DNA of 64,000 nucleotides from Leisingera caerulea DSM 24564 (GCF_000473325.1 NZ_KI421513.1:2489217-2553216); one strand, 5' to 3'; positions 1 to 10,777 are shown, counted from the stretch's first letter. A program made the numbers and translations. Notes: a model not told the origin generated them from the sequence alone.

Positions 1-761
1 GCTTTCCGATCATGGGCGGGCTGTTGCAGCGCCGTGCGGGGACCGCACGGCATGATGCAGTGGCCTGGGGTTATGCCCGCGGGGCTGACATGCGCGGGGT
101 TGATCTGATCCAGAACTGCGAAGTCACCGGAATCGACGTCAAGAACGGCAAGGTGGTGGGCGTGCAGACCGCTCGCGGCCCGATCCGCGCCAAGAAAGTG
201 GCACTGGCTGCTGCGGGCCGTTCCGGCCAGGTGGCGGCGATGGCGGGGCTGACGCTGCCGATCGAAAGCCACGTGCTGCAGGCCTTTGTGTCGGAAGGGC
301 TGAAGCCCATTGTCGACCATGTGATCACCTTTGCCGAGGGGCATCTCTATATCAGCCAGTCTGACAAGGGCGGGCTGGTTTTCGGCAGCTACCTGGATTT
401 CTACAGTTCCTATGCGGCGCGGGGAAACCTGCCGATGGTGGAGCACACGATGGAAACATTTGTGGCGATGGTGCCCGCAGTCAGCAAGGCGCGGCTCTTG
501 CGCAGCTGGGGCGGGATCATGGACATGACACCGGACGGCTCGCCCATCATCGACCATGCGCCGATCGACGGCCTCTACCTGAACTGCGGCTGGTGTTACG
601 GCGGCTTCAAGGCGACACCGGGCTCGGGCAGCGTATACGCGCACCTGATTGCCACGGACCGGCCGCATGGCGCCGCCGCGAAGTTCAAGCTCGACCGCTT
701 CCGCAGCGGCGTTGGCCTGATGGATGAGGAGGGGACCGGTGCGCAGCATAACCTGCACTAA
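1..761 (+). CDS. soxB: Sarcosine oxidase beta subunit, 3' part
   Basis: The frame is open through the left edge, so only about the last 250 residues are present. SoxB is the flavin subunit of heterotetrameric sarcosine oxidase, which demethylates sarcosine to glycine and passes the methyl carbon to tetrahydrofolate. The motif GTARHDAVAWGYA near the left edge and the C-terminal LNCGWCYGGFKATPGSG are typical of the SoxB DAO-type fold. The N-terminal Rossmann motif and the residue that binds FMN covalently lie outside the window. It is followed 66 bases later by soxD, giving the standard soxBDAG order. The identification is firm from the motifs and the neighbouring subunits. Confidence 0.95.
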   Translation, partial: FPIMGGLLQRRAGTARHDAVAWGYARGADMRGVDLIQNCEVTGIDVKNGKVVGVQTARGPIRAKKVALAAAGRSGQVAAMAGLTLPIESHVLQAFVSEGLKPIVDHVITFAEGHLYISQSDKGGLVFGSYLDFYSSYAARGNLPMVEHTMETFVAMVPAVSKARLLRSWGGIMDMTPDGSPIIDHAPIDGLYLNCGWCYGGFKATPGSGSVYAHLIATDRPHGAAAKFKLDRFRSGVGLMDEEGTGAQHNLH

Positions 762-784
762 GCGTTTGGAGCGCGCCGGGCATG

Positions 785-817
785 CCTCCGGCGGGAGTAT
801 TTTCGGAAAGATGAAAG
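785..817 (+). repeat. Intergenic AGTATTT-type repeat, copy 1
   Basis: The gap between soxB and soxD holds a motif of the form CGGCGGGAGTATTTTCGG followed by AAAGATGAAA. A similar motif lies in reverse orientation at 20621-20648, after ribE. From memory, near-identical stretches are common between genes of Roseobacter-group genomes, but I cannot run that count. The function is unknown. The AAAGGG at its 3' end may also serve as the soxD ribosome binding site. Confidence 0.5.
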
Positions 818-827
818 GGCGCCGGTC

Positions 828-1097
828 ATGAGAATTACCTGTCCGCTCTGCGGTGAGAGGGACCGCCGCGAATTCTATTACAAAGGTGCCGCACTGGTGC
901 GCCCGGCTGAGGGGGCAGATCTGGACGCCTGGCATGAATATCTGAACCTGCGCGAGAACCCGGCGGGACCGCTGGATGAGCTGTGGTACCACGAAATGGG
1001 CTGCAATGCCTGGCTGAAGGTCACCCGTGATACTGCCACGCACGAGATTTCGGCTGTAGAGCTGGCGTCTGAGGCCGGGCTGGGAGGTGAGACATGA
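828..1097 (+). CDS. soxD: Sarcosine oxidase delta subunit
   Basis: This 89-residue protein is the small zinc-binding subunit of tetrameric sarcosine oxidase. The zinc ligands known for the family can be placed here as Cys5, Cys8, His55 and Cys59: the N-terminus reads MRITCPLCGE, and the second half-site is HEMGC. The length matches the family (about 90-100 aa). Its stop overlaps the soxA start (ATGA at 1094-1097), which implies translational coupling and equal subunit supply. The start ATG at 828 leaves an AAAGGG about 8 bases upstream. Confidence 0.95.
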   Translation: MRITCPLCGERDRREFYYKGAALVRPAEGADLDAWHEYLNLRENPAGPLDELWYHEMGCNAWLKVTRDTATHEISAVELASEAGLGGET

Positions 1098-4039
1098 GGC
1101 TTCCCGGCAAGGGTCTGAATCAGGGCGCGAAGCCCATCACCTTTTCCTTCAATGGCCGTCACATGATGGGGCTTGAAGGCGACACGCTGGCGGCAGCGCT
1201 GCTGGCCAACGGCGTGCATCTGGTGGGGCGGTCGTTTAAATACCACCGCCCGCGCGGTGTGCTGACCGCGGGCAGCGAGGAGCCGAACGCGCTGATGACC
1301 ATCGGTACCGGCGGCCAGCAGGATCCGAACGTGCGCGCCACCCAGCAGGAGCTGTTCGAGGGGCTGGAGGCGCGCAGCCAGAATTGCTGGCCCTCGGTCG
1401 AGCGCGACGTGATGGCCGTGAACGACCTGGCGGCGCCGTTCTTTGGCGCGGGGTTCTACTACAAAACCTTCATGTGGCCGGCGGCGTTCTGGGAGAAGGT
1501 CTATGAGCCGGTGATCCGCAATGCGGCAGGTCTTGGCGCGCTGTCGGGCGAGGCGGATCAGGACCGGTATGAGAAGGCTTTTGCCTTCTGCGACGTGCTG
1601 GTGATCGGCTCCGGTCCTGCCGGGCTGATGGCGGCGCTGACTGCGGGCCGTGCCGGGGCTGATGTGATCCTGGCAGAGGAAGACAGCCGCATGGGCGGCC
1701 GCCTGCTGGCAGAGCGCGAGGAAATCGGCGGCAAGCCGGGCCATGAGTGGGCGGCTGAAGTTCTGGCAGAGCTTGAGGCGATGGATAACGTGCGGCTGAT
1801 GACCCGGACTGCCGTCACCGGCGCTTATGACCAGGGCACCTATGGCGCGCTGGAGCGGGTCTCGCACCATCTGCCGCGGCGGCACTCGCTGAAGGACAGC
1901 CATCTGCCGCGCGAATGTTTCTGGCGGATTGCGGCCAAGCACGCGGTGCTGGCTGCTGGCGCGATCGAGCGTCCGGTGGCGTTCCGCAACAACGACCGAC
2001 CCGGCATCATGATGGCGGGGGCCGTGCGCGCCTATCTGAACCGCTGGGGCGTGGCGCCGGGTGAGCGGGTCACTGTCTTTGCCAACAACGATCAGGCGCA
2101 CCGTACTGCGCGCGACCTGCATGACGCGGGCGTGCATATTGCGGCAGTGATCGACAGCCGCCATGACGCGCCCGTTGATGGCCCGTATCAGGTGATCAAA
2201 GGCGCGCAGGTTTGCGGCAGCGCGGGCCGTCAGCGCGTCGAAAGCATCACTGTGCGCTCGGTCAAGGGCGAGGAGAAGATCCAGACCGACTGCCTGGCGA
2301 TGTCCGGCGGCTGGAATCCTTCGGTGCATCTGACCTGCCATCTGAACAGCCGTCCTGCATGGAATCGTGAGGCGCTGGCCTTTGTGCCCGCTGAGGGGAC
2401 GGTGCCGGGCATGGTGACGGCCGGGGCCTGCAACGGCACCTTCTCCACCGCTGGGGCGCTGCGTGAAGGCGCGGAGGCTGCGGGTAAGGTGCTGGAGGCG
2501 CTGGGCCTGAAATCCGCTGACGCCGATCTGCCGGATGCCGAGGACGACCCCTACCGCATCGCTGCACTGTGGGCGGTGCCGGGCAAGGGCCGGGCCTGGC
2601 TCGACTTCCAGAACGACGTGACCGTGAAGGATGTGAAACAGGCGGCAGTCGAGAACTTCCGCTCGGTTGAGCATATGAAGCGCTACACCACGCAAGGGAT
2701 GGCCACCGATCAGGGCAAGAACTCCAACGTCGCTGCACTGGCGGTGCTGGCGGATTCCACCGGGCGGACAATCCCGGAGACCGGCACAACCACCTTCCGT
2801 CCGCCGTTTGTGCCGGTGTCCATCGGGGCAATGGGGGCAGGGGCCACGGATGAGGGCTTCAAGCCGCAGCGCTTCCTGACCTCCCATGGCGAGAGCGACG
2901 CGCGCGGCGCGCATCAGCTGGAAGTGGGCCTGTGGTACCGCGCTGCCTATTTCCCGAAACCAGGGGAGACCAGCTGGCGCCAGTCCTGCGACCGGGAGGT
3001 GACTCTTGTGCGCAAGGCAGTTGGCATCTGTGATGTCTCCACCCTGGGCAAGATCGACATTCAGGGGCCGGATGCAGGCAAGTTCCTCGATTTCCTCTAC
3101 ACCAACACCTTCAGCACGCTGAAGGTGGGCAAGGTCCGTTACGGGCTGATGCTGCGCGAGGATGGCTTTGTCATGGATGACGGCACCACCGCGCGGCTGG
3201 GCGATCACCACTATGTCATGACCACCACCACCGCTGCCGCGGGGCAGGTGATGGCGCATATGGAGTTCGTGTCCCAGGTGCTCTACCCGGAATGGGACGT
3301 GCGCTTTGCATCAGTGACCGAGCAATGGGCGCAGTTTGCTGTCGCTGGTCCAAAGTCGCAGGAACTGTTGGATGGCCTTTTGGATGAGGACGTGAATGGC
3401 GAAACCTGGCCCTTCATGGGCTGCGGCGCGGCGACCGTGCTGGGCGTGAAGGGGCGGCTGTTCCGGATCTCCTTCTCGGGTGAACATGCCTATGAGGTGG
3501 CGGTGCCTGCGCGCTATGGCGAAAGCCTGTTCCGCGAGCTGCTGAAGCGGGCCGAGGCGATGGGCGGCGGTGCCTATGGCATGGAGGCGCTGAATGTCCT
3601 GCGGGTCGAAAAGGGCCTAATCACCCATGCCGAGATCAACGGCACCGTGACCGCCTTTGACCTGGGCCTGCAGGGCATGATGTCCAAGAAAAAGGACTTT
3701 CTGGGCAAGGCAATGTCCACCCGCGAGGGGCTGATGGCCGAGGACCGGATGCGCCTGGTGGGCCTGAAGCCCGTGGGTGCGGCCAAGGAGATCACCGCTG
3801 GAGCGCATCTGTTCACGCCGGGCGACCCGGTCGAGCGGATCTATGACCAGGGCTACGTGACCTCGGCCGGCTATTCCCCGACACTGGGGCATCCGATTGG
3901 TCTGGCCTTCCTCAAGGAAGGGCCTGACCGTATCGGCGAAACTGTGCGCCTGGTCGACCATATGCGCGGTGCCGACACCTTGTGCGAGGTTGTCTCGCCT
4001 GTGTTCTTTGATCCTGAGGGAGGGCGTGCCCGTGGCTGA
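1094..4039 (+). CDS. soxA: Sarcosine oxidase alpha subunit
   Basis: At 981 residues this is full length for SoxA, the large subunit that binds NAD+ and folate. The N-terminus has a ferredoxin-like segment (MMGLEGDTLAAALLANGVHL). A dinucleotide-binding motif, VLVIGSGPAGLMAAL, sits near residues 169-183. The C-terminal third resembles the aminomethyltransferase (GcvT) fold, which takes the formaldehyde-level carbon onto tetrahydrofolate. It overlaps soxD by 4 bases and its stop overlaps the first codons of soxG. A long antisense open frame across this gene (878-3259) is a composition shadow. Confidence 0.96.
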   Translation: MRLPGKGLNQGAKPITFSFNGRHMMGLEGDTLAAALLANGVHLVGRSFKYHRPRGVLTAGSEEPNALMTIGTGGQQDPNVRATQQELFEGLEARSQNCWPSVERDVMAVNDLAAPFFGAGFYYKTFMWPAAFWEKVYEPVIRNAAGLGALSGEADQDRYEKAFAFCDVLVIGSGPAGLMAALTAGRAGADVILAEEDSRMGGRLLAEREEIGGKPGHEWAAEVLAELEAMDNVRLMTRTAVTGAYDQGTYGALERVSHHLPRRHSLKDSHLPRECFWRIAAKHAVLAAGAIERPVAFRNNDRPGIMMAGAVRAYLNRWGVAPGERVTVFANNDQAHRTARDLHDAGVHIAAVIDSRHDAPVDGPYQVIKGAQVCGSAGRQRVESITVRSVKGEEKIQTDCLAMSGGWNPSVHLTCHLNSRPAWNREALAFVPAEGTVPGMVTAGACNGTFSTAGALREGAEAAGKVLEALGLKSADADLPDAEDDPYRIAALWAVPGKGRAWLDFQNDVTVKDVKQAAVENFRSVEHMKRYTTQGMATDQGKNSNVAALAVLADSTGRTIPETGTTTFRPPFVPVSIGAMGAGATDEGFKPQRFLTSHGESDARGAHQLEVGLWYRAAYFPKPGETSWRQSCDREVTLVRKAVGICDVSTLGKIDIQGPDAGKFLDFLYTNTFSTLKVGKVRYGLMLREDGFVMDDGTTARLGDHHYVMTTTTAAAGQVMAHMEFVSQVLYPEWDVRFASVTEQWAQFAVAGPKSQELLDGLLDEDVNGETWPFMGCGAATVLGVKGRLFRISFSGEHAYEVAVPARYGESLFRELLKRAEAMGGGAYGMEALNVLRVEKGLITHAEINGTVTAFDLGLQGMMSKKKDFLGKAMSTREGLMAEDRMRLVGLKPVGAAKEITAGAHLFTPGDPVERIYDQGYVTSAGYSPTLGHPIGLAFLKEGPDRIGETVRLVDHMRGADTLCEVVSPVFFDPEGGRARG

Positions 4040-4577
4040 ACTGACTGCAAAAAGCCCCTGCGACGGACTGCTCCCGGTGACTATCGGCGGAATGAGCCTG
4101 ACTGAGGAACAGCCCGGCAGCATGTGGATCGTTGCCCCCTTCAAAGGGCAGCAGGAGGCGCTGAGCAAGGCGCTGGAGGCGGCGCACGGCATGGCCTTTC
4201 CGGCCGTGAACCGGGCAACGGGCAAGGCAGGCAGCCGGGCGGTCTGGTTCGGCCGGGACATGGCGCTGCTGATGGGGCCTGCACCGGATGCCAGCTTGGC
4301 AAAGCACGCCGCCCTGACCGATCAGAGCGATGCCTGGGCGGTCGTTCGGCTGGACGGGCAGGGTGCAGAGGACGTGCTGGCGCGGCTGGTGCCGGTGGAT
4401 CTGCGCCCCCGGGGCTTCAAGCGCGGCCATACCGCGCGGACGGAGCTGAAGCACATGATGGCCTCGCTCACACGCACCGGCCCGCAGGCGTTTCAGATCA
4501 TGGTGTTCCGCTCAATGGCGAAAACGCTTGTGCATGATTTGAAAACAGCCATGGAAGCCGTCACGGCACGGGGGTAA
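4032..4577 (+). CDS. soxG: Sarcosine oxidase gamma subunit
   Basis: This is the fourth subunit of sarcosine oxidase, about 181 residues, with a GcvT-like fold. I chose the GTG start at 4032 because GAGGGAGGG lies 8 bases upstream (4015-4023), it overlaps the soxA stop as the other sox genes overlap, and it gives the usual family length. An ATG at 3897 would run 140 bases into soxA and is unlikely. The conserved tail (PQAFQIMVFRSMA, then HDLKTAMEAV) is typical of SoxG. No terminator is obvious in the 37 bases before the next gene. Confidence 0.9.
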   Translation: MAELTAKSPCDGLLPVTIGGMSLTEEQPGSMWIVAPFKGQQEALSKALEAAHGMAFPAVNRATGKAGSRAVWFGRDMALLMGPAPDASLAKHAALTDQSDAWAVVRLDGQGAEDVLARLVPVDLRPRGFKRGHTARTELKHMMASLTRTGPQAFQIMVFRSMAKTLVHDLKTAMEAVTARG

Positions 4578-4614
4578 CCTGCGGGGATCACCAACTGATT
4601 CCCGGAGCGCATCT

Positions 4615-4953
4615 ATGATCCGCATCGCCCTTGCAGCCGCCTTGCTGGCGGCTCCGGCCTATGCTTCTGAAACCAAAGAACAAAGCTGTAAATACCAGGG
4701 CCAGGTCATGGCCGCAGTGCAGCAGGCGCGGCTGGACCGGGTGAAGCAGGAAAAGGTGGAGCAGACTATTCTGGACAGCGAGCCGGAATGGCCTGCCGCC
4801 TATTCCAAGGCGATCCCGCAGCTGACAAGCCACGTCTATGCGATGAAGCGGCGCGACTTGAAAAGCACCGACCTTGGCGCACTGTTCGAACAGCAGTGCC
4901 TGCAGAACTGGGATCAGATCCAGGCGATGCAGAAACAGCTGAAGTCGAACTGA
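4615..4953 (+). CDS. Small secreted protein, function unknown
   Basis: This 112-residue protein begins with a short cleavable signal peptide (MIRIALAAALLAAPAYA-SE), so it should be periplasmic. The mature part is charged and helical, with two cysteines (one just after the signal peptide, one in EQQCLQNW) that could form a disulfide. I do not recognise a named domain. It ends one base before the dnaG start, so the two are probably co-transcribed, although nothing in the sequence links it to replication. Start ATG 4615 has GGAGCG about 8 bases upstream. Confidence 0.75.
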   Translation: MIRIALAAALLAAPAYASETKEQSCKYQGQVMAAVQQARLDRVKQEKVEQTILDSEPEWPAAYSKAIPQLTSHVYAMKRRDLKSTDLGALFEQQCLQNWDQIQAMQKQLKSN

Positions 4954-4954
4954 T

Positions 4955-6952
4955 ATGTCCCTGCCGCCCGGCTTTCTGGATGAACTGCGAACCCGCATCA
5001 GTATATCTGATGTTGTCGGGCGCAAGGTCATGTGGGACCAGCGCAAGTCGCAGCCCGGCAAGGGCGACTATTGGGGGCCGTGCCCTTTCCATCACGAGAA
5101 AACCGCATCCTTCCATGTCGAAGACCGCAAAGGCTTCTACTATTGCTTCGGCTGCCACGCCAAAGGCGACGCGCTGAAGTTTGTGCAGGAGACCGAGAAC
5201 GTAGGTTTTATGGAGGCGGTCGAGATCCTGGCGCAGGAAGCGGGTATGGAGATGCCCAAGCGCGACCCCCGTGCGCAGGAAAAGCAGGACCGCCGTACGC
5301 TGCTGGCCGATGTGATGGAGCAGGCGGTGCAGTTTTTCCGGCTGCAGCTCAAGACCAATGCCGCCCAGGATGTCCGCGCCTATCTGCAGCGCCGCGGGCT
5401 TACTGCGCAGGCGCTGGATCGCTGGGAGATCGGCTTTGCCCCCGATGGCTGGCAGAACCTGTGGGATGCCTTGCGCGGCAAGAATGTACCTGAGGACCTG
5501 ATCATCGGGGCAGGTCTGGCCAAGCCTTCGAACAAGGGCGGCAAGCCTTATGACACCTTCCGCAACCGGATCATGTTCCCGATCCGCGATGCGCGGGGCC
5601 GCGCGATTGCCTTTGGCGGCCGGGCGATGGACCCGAACGACAACGCCAAATACCTGAACTCGCCCGAGACAGAGCTGTTCGACAAGGGGCGCAGCCTTTA
5701 CAACCACGGGCCCGCGCGGGCGGCATCGGGCCGGGGCTCCACGCTCGTTGTGGCCGAGGGCTATATGGATGTGATTGCGCTGTCTGAGGGTGGCTTTCAG
5801 TCCTCCGTTGCACCGCTGGGCACCGCGATTACCGAAAACCAGCTGCAGATGCTGTGGCGGATGTCGGATGAACCGATCATCGCGCTGGACGGCGACACCG
5901 CAGGCATCCGCGCCGCGATGCGCTTGATTGACCTGGCGCTGCCGCTGCTGGAAGCGGGCAAGTCGCTAAGATTTGCCATCATGCCGGAGGGCAAGGACCC
6001 CGACGACATGATCCGCAGCGAAGGGCCGGAGGCTGTGCAGGCGGTGCTGGATCAGGCGATGCCGATGGTCAAGCTGCTGTGGCAGCGCGAGACCGAGGGC
6101 AAGGTCTTTGACAGCCCGGAGCGCAAAGCAGCGCTCGACAAGGCGCTGCGGGAGAAGATCAAGCTGATCCGCGACCCCTCGATCCGCAAGCATTACGGCG
6201 AAGACGTCAAGGAAATGCGCTGGCAGCTGTTCCGCGGCAGCCGGGGCGGCAGCGAGGGCGGGTATCAGCAGCGCGCGGGCAAGGGCGGCGGCTTCCGCGA
6301 CGGCGCCCGGGCACCGTGGAAGCCGGGCAAGGGCTTTGGCGTGATCCCGCAGCCGCGCGCCACGACCCGGGCCTCGCTGGTGGCAGGCGCCGATGACGAA
6401 TCCTTTGCTGCCATGCGCGAGGCGGTGATCCTGGCGACGGCGATCACCACCCCCGCAGTGATCCCGGACTTCGAGACCAGCCTGGAGCGCCTGCAATGCG
6501 CCGATCCGGACCTGGCGGCCCTGCGGGACATGGTGCTGCGCCACGGCATCGACGCGCCAGAGCGGCTGCGGGAAGAAATCGACTGGGCTTTGGGGCCTCA
6601 TGCCCTTGAAAACCTGTTTGGCCTTCGCCACGTTGCAATCATCCCCTGCCTGCGCAAACCCGGCGACACTGAACTGGCCAGCATGACCCTGGCCGAGGAA
6701 CTGGCAAAACTCGAAGCGCGGCGCGGGCTGGATGCGGAACTGGCAGAAGCCGAAGAGGATTTGCATGGCCTTGCGGACGAGGCGCTGACCTGGCGGCTGC
6801 GGCAGGCGGCAGAGGCCAAGAACAAGGCCGTGCGCAGCGAAAATGAGGACAAGGCAACTTACGACGTGGGCAAGAACGGTGCGCGGCTCAACCGGGATGA
6901 GCGTGATGCCTTCGGTGCCCTTTTGAACCGGATCGGCTTTTCAGAGAAGTGA
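4955..6952 (+). CDS. dnaG: DNA primase
   Basis: DnaG makes the RNA primers for replication. Domains in order: a CHC2 zinc finger with Cys43, His46, Cys64 and Cys67 (CPFHHEKTASFHV ... YYCFGCHAKGD); the catalytic core with the TOPRIM motif EGYMDV near residue 267 and the metal-binding ALDGDTAG near residue 310; a Gly/Arg-rich linker near residues 430-455; and a C-terminal helicase-binding region. The length of 665 aa is normal. It precedes rpoD as in the classical macromolecular synthesis operon, but rpsU is absent here. Confidence 0.97.
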   Translation: MSLPPGFLDELRTRISISDVVGRKVMWDQRKSQPGKGDYWGPCPFHHEKTASFHVEDRKGFYYCFGCHAKGDALKFVQETENVGFMEAVEILAQEAGMEMPKRDPRAQEKQDRRTLLADVMEQAVQFFRLQLKTNAAQDVRAYLQRRGLTAQALDRWEIGFAPDGWQNLWDALRGKNVPEDLIIGAGLAKPSNKGGKPYDTFRNRIMFPIRDARGRAIAFGGRAMDPNDNAKYLNSPETELFDKGRSLYNHGPARAASGRGSTLVVAEGYMDVIALSEGGFQSSVAPLGTAITENQLQMLWRMSDEPIIALDGDTAGIRAAMRLIDLALPLLEAGKSLRFAIMPEGKDPDDMIRSEGPEAVQAVLDQAMPMVKLLWQRETEGKVFDSPERKAALDKALREKIKLIRDPSIRKHYGEDVKEMRWQLFRGSRGGSEGGYQQRAGKGGGFRDGARAPWKPGKGFGVIPQPRATTRASLVAGADDESFAAMREAVILATAITTPAVIPDFETSLERLQCADPDLAALRDMVLRHGIDAPERLREEIDWALGPHALENLFGLRHVAIIPCLRKPGDTELASMTLAEELAKLEARRGLDAELAEAEEDLHGLADEALTWRLRQAAEAKNKAVRSENEDKATYDVGKNGARLNRDERDAFGALLNRIGFSEK

Positions 6953-7017
6953 CGCGCGGGCGGGTGATTCTGCGTTTTGCTAAGGAAGAGCACAGGAAAA
7001 TTGGGTAAACGGGGTGA

Positions 7018-7056
7018 CGAATCGGATTATCGCGCTAATGATTCGCGTGATTCGCA
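7018..7056 (+). repeat. Repeats in the rpoD leader
   Basis: The 135-base gap between dnaG and rpoD contains a 9-base tandem repeat (TGATTCGCG then TGATTCGCA, 7039-7056). An inverted partner, CGAATC, lies at 7018-7023. The 9-mer GCGCTAATG at 7032-7040 also occurs upstream of rpoH (29604-29612). This arrangement looks like an operator or promoter region for rpoD, but I cannot assign a regulator. The rpoD ribosome binding site is TAGGAG near 7076. Confidence 0.4.
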
Positions 7057-7087
7057 CCGTCCCGCAGCCCCTGAGTAGGAGCATTGA

Positions 7088-9076
<1,989 letters not shown>

Positions 9077-9080
9077 AGTG

Positions 9081-9107
9081 AAAGGCGCCCTGCGGGGCGC
9101 CTTTTTC
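9081..9107 (+). terminator. Intrinsic terminator after rpoD
   Basis: A 10-bp GC-rich stem (AAAGGCGCCC / GGGCGCCTTT) with a TGCG loop is followed by a short T run. It starts 5 bases after the rpoD stop and ends the dnaG-rpoD transcript. Confidence 0.9.
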
Positions 9108-9160
9108 TTGCCGGATTGACCTGTATTCTCCGCGGCATATTAGCTTGGGAATTTCAGATC

Positions 9161-9772
9161 ATGTTGTTCAGATTCGTACTTGCCGCATTGGCTGCCGGCA
9201 CAGTAACCGCGCGGGCAGAAGCCCCGGATTTCCATCAGATTCCGTTCCTTTCGGACGCCGCCAGCGCCTCTATTCAGAGAGACTATGAGAGGGTGCGCTG
9301 CAAGCGGACGTATATGGTCGCGGTGTCGCCAAACGGCCATTGGGCGTCCCGTTGCAGCGGCAATAAACTGTCGTCGACGATTACCAGCGCCGTGCTGCAA
9401 AAGTGCGAGCACAGCGCCGGACAGCCTTGCGGCCTGGCGATTGCAAGGGGGCGGAACCTGCCCGGTTGGCGGGCGGTGTCCTCGCTGGTTTATGCAGAAA
9501 CGGTCAATCCTGAAACCATCCCGTTTGTGGACGGCCTGCGCGGCCGGGATGTGGTTGCCCGCTACACTGCGGCCCGTCGGAACAAGGCGCTTGCGCTGAG
9601 CCGGAACGGTGCCTGGGCCTATGCGTCCGGGCGGCTGACAATGCGTGAGGCAGAGCAGGCTGCGCTTAGCAATTGTGAAGAAAATGATGGTAACCGTATG
9701 CGGTGCTTCTTGTACGCTTCTGGCAATGAAGTGGTGTTTGGGCCCGAGACGGATATCTATCCCGAGCGCTGA
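9161..9772 (+). CDS. Secreted protein with two DUF4189-like repeats
   Basis: The start at ATG 9161 gives a clean signal peptide (MLFRFVLAALAAGTVTARA). The frame extends to 9116 but that would bury the signal. The mature part holds two copies of one pattern: residues 50-96 (MVAVSPNGHWASRCSG ... CGLAIARG) and 141-190 (ALALSRNGAWAYASGR ... CFLYASGNE). Each has two or more cysteines. This resembles the short repeat of small secreted DUF4189-like proteins common in Rhodobacteraceae. The function is unknown; a periplasmic binding role is only a guess. Confidence 0.75.
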   Translation: MLFRFVLAALAAGTVTARAEAPDFHQIPFLSDAASASIQRDYERVRCKRTYMVAVSPNGHWASRCSGNKLSSTITSAVLQKCEHSAGQPCGLAIARGRNLPGWRAVSSLVYAETVNPETIPFVDGLRGRDVVARYTAARRNKALALSRNGAWAYASGRLTMREAEQAALSNCEENDGNRMRCFLYASGNEVVFGPETDIYPER

Positions 9773-9806
9773 TCAACGCTGGAGCAAAATTTGGAAAGGC
9801 CGTTCC

Positions 9807-10235
9807 ATGACCGCCGGTGACCCGCGTCAGAACCTCATCGTCTTCGACGGCGAATGCGTGCTGTGCTCTGGCTTCTTCCGTTTCATGCTGCGCCATGACC
9901 GGGAAGGCCGGTTCTCCTTCGCCACAGCGCAGTCGCCTCTGGGGCAGCAAGTTTACCGCGAACACGGGCTGCCAACAGATGAGTTCGAGACCAACCTGGT
10001 GATCGTCGATGGTCGCTCCCATCAGCGCCTTGATGCGTTCGCTGCGGCGATGCGGGCGCTGGCCTGGCCCTGGCCGGTGCTGTCGGTCTGCCGGTTCCTG
10101 CCGGGATGGCTGAAGGACCCGCTCTATTTCAGCGTCGCCCGCAACCGTTACCGGCTGTTCGGCCGCTACAACAGCTGCATGATCCCCAGCCCGGAGATCC
10201 GCGCACGCTTTGCCGCCGGGGGCTTCGGCGCATGA
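9807..10235 (+). CDS. DCC-family thiol-disulfide oxidoreductase-like protein (DUF393)
   Basis: The hallmark is the N-terminal DGECVLCSGF motif, the DxxCxxC signature of the DCC family, near residues 15-24. The fold is predicted to be thioredoxin-like, but substrates are largely unknown. The length of 142 aa fits the family. The start ATG 9807 was chosen because the motif follows shortly after; the longer frame from 9645 overlaps the previous gene. It overlaps the next gene by 4 bases (ATGA), which suggests the two products work together. Confidence 0.85.
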   Translation: MTAGDPRQNLIVFDGECVLCSGFFRFMLRHDREGRFSFATAQSPLGQQVYREHGLPTDEFETNLVIVDGRSHQRLDAFAAAMRALAWPWPVLSVCRFLPGWLKDPLYFSVARNRYRLFGRYNSCMIPSPEIRARFAAGGFGA

Positions 10236-10777
10236 GGGACGCCTTTGGCGAAATCATCGCATCGCAACGGCTGGAGGTGCCGCCAGCCCTGCTGCGGTTC
10301 CATGCGCAGCCGCCGGAGCGCAGCCAGGGCGTTGTCACGGTGGAGGGCGGCAACCGCTGGGCGCGGCTGCTGGCCGGGCTGGCAGGCTTTCCGCCGCCAA
10401 TGGCGCAGTCCCGCTTCCGGCTGGACGTCGCGCCGCAGGGCAGGGGGCACGTGTGGCAGCGCAGTTTCGGTAAGTACCAGACCCGCTCGCGCCTGCGGTT
10501 CGACCCGCGCAAAGGGCGGGCCGTGGAACGCTTCGGGCCGGTTGAGCTGGAGCTTTCGGCCTCGGTCCAGCAGGGCGCGCTGGTGGTAACAGTCGAGAAG
10601 GCACGGCTGTTCGGCCTGCCGCTGCCCCGCGCCCTGTGCCCGCAAAGCGCGTCGATGGAATTTGAAACGCCGGAGGGGCACCTGGGCTTCGACATCTCCG
10701 CCAGCCTGCCGCGGATCGGCCTGCTGGTGCGCTACAGCGGCCATCTCGTGCTGCCGGAGCTGGATGTCCGGCGTTAA
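10232..10777 (+). CDS. DUF4166-like protein
   Basis: This 181-residue protein resembles the DUF4166 domain, which is often found at the C-terminus of saccharopine-dehydrogenase-like proteins; here it stands alone. Supporting parts are the RWARLLAGLAGFPPPM segment followed by beta-rich sequence (WQRSFG, LRFDPRKGRAVERFGPVELE). No catalytic motif is visible. Start ATG 10232 overlaps the stop of the DCC-family gene. The pairing of a DCC protein with DUF4166 suggests a shared but unknown role. The domain name is from memory. Confidence 0.65.
   Translation: MRDAFGEIIASQRLEVPPALLRFHAQPPERSQGVVTVEGGNRWARLLAGLAGFPPPMAQSRFRLDVAPQGRGHVWQRSFGKYQTRSRLRFDPRKGRAVERFGPVELELSASVQQGALVVTVEKARLFGLPLPRALCPQSASMEFETPEGHLGFDISASLPRIGLLVRYSGHLVLPELDVRR

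Noticed and set aside
878..3259. 793-codon open frame antisense to soxA
   Set aside because: Its composition is Arg/His/Gly-rich with no domain, and it mirrors a certain sox gene. High GC makes stop codons rare on the opposite strand.
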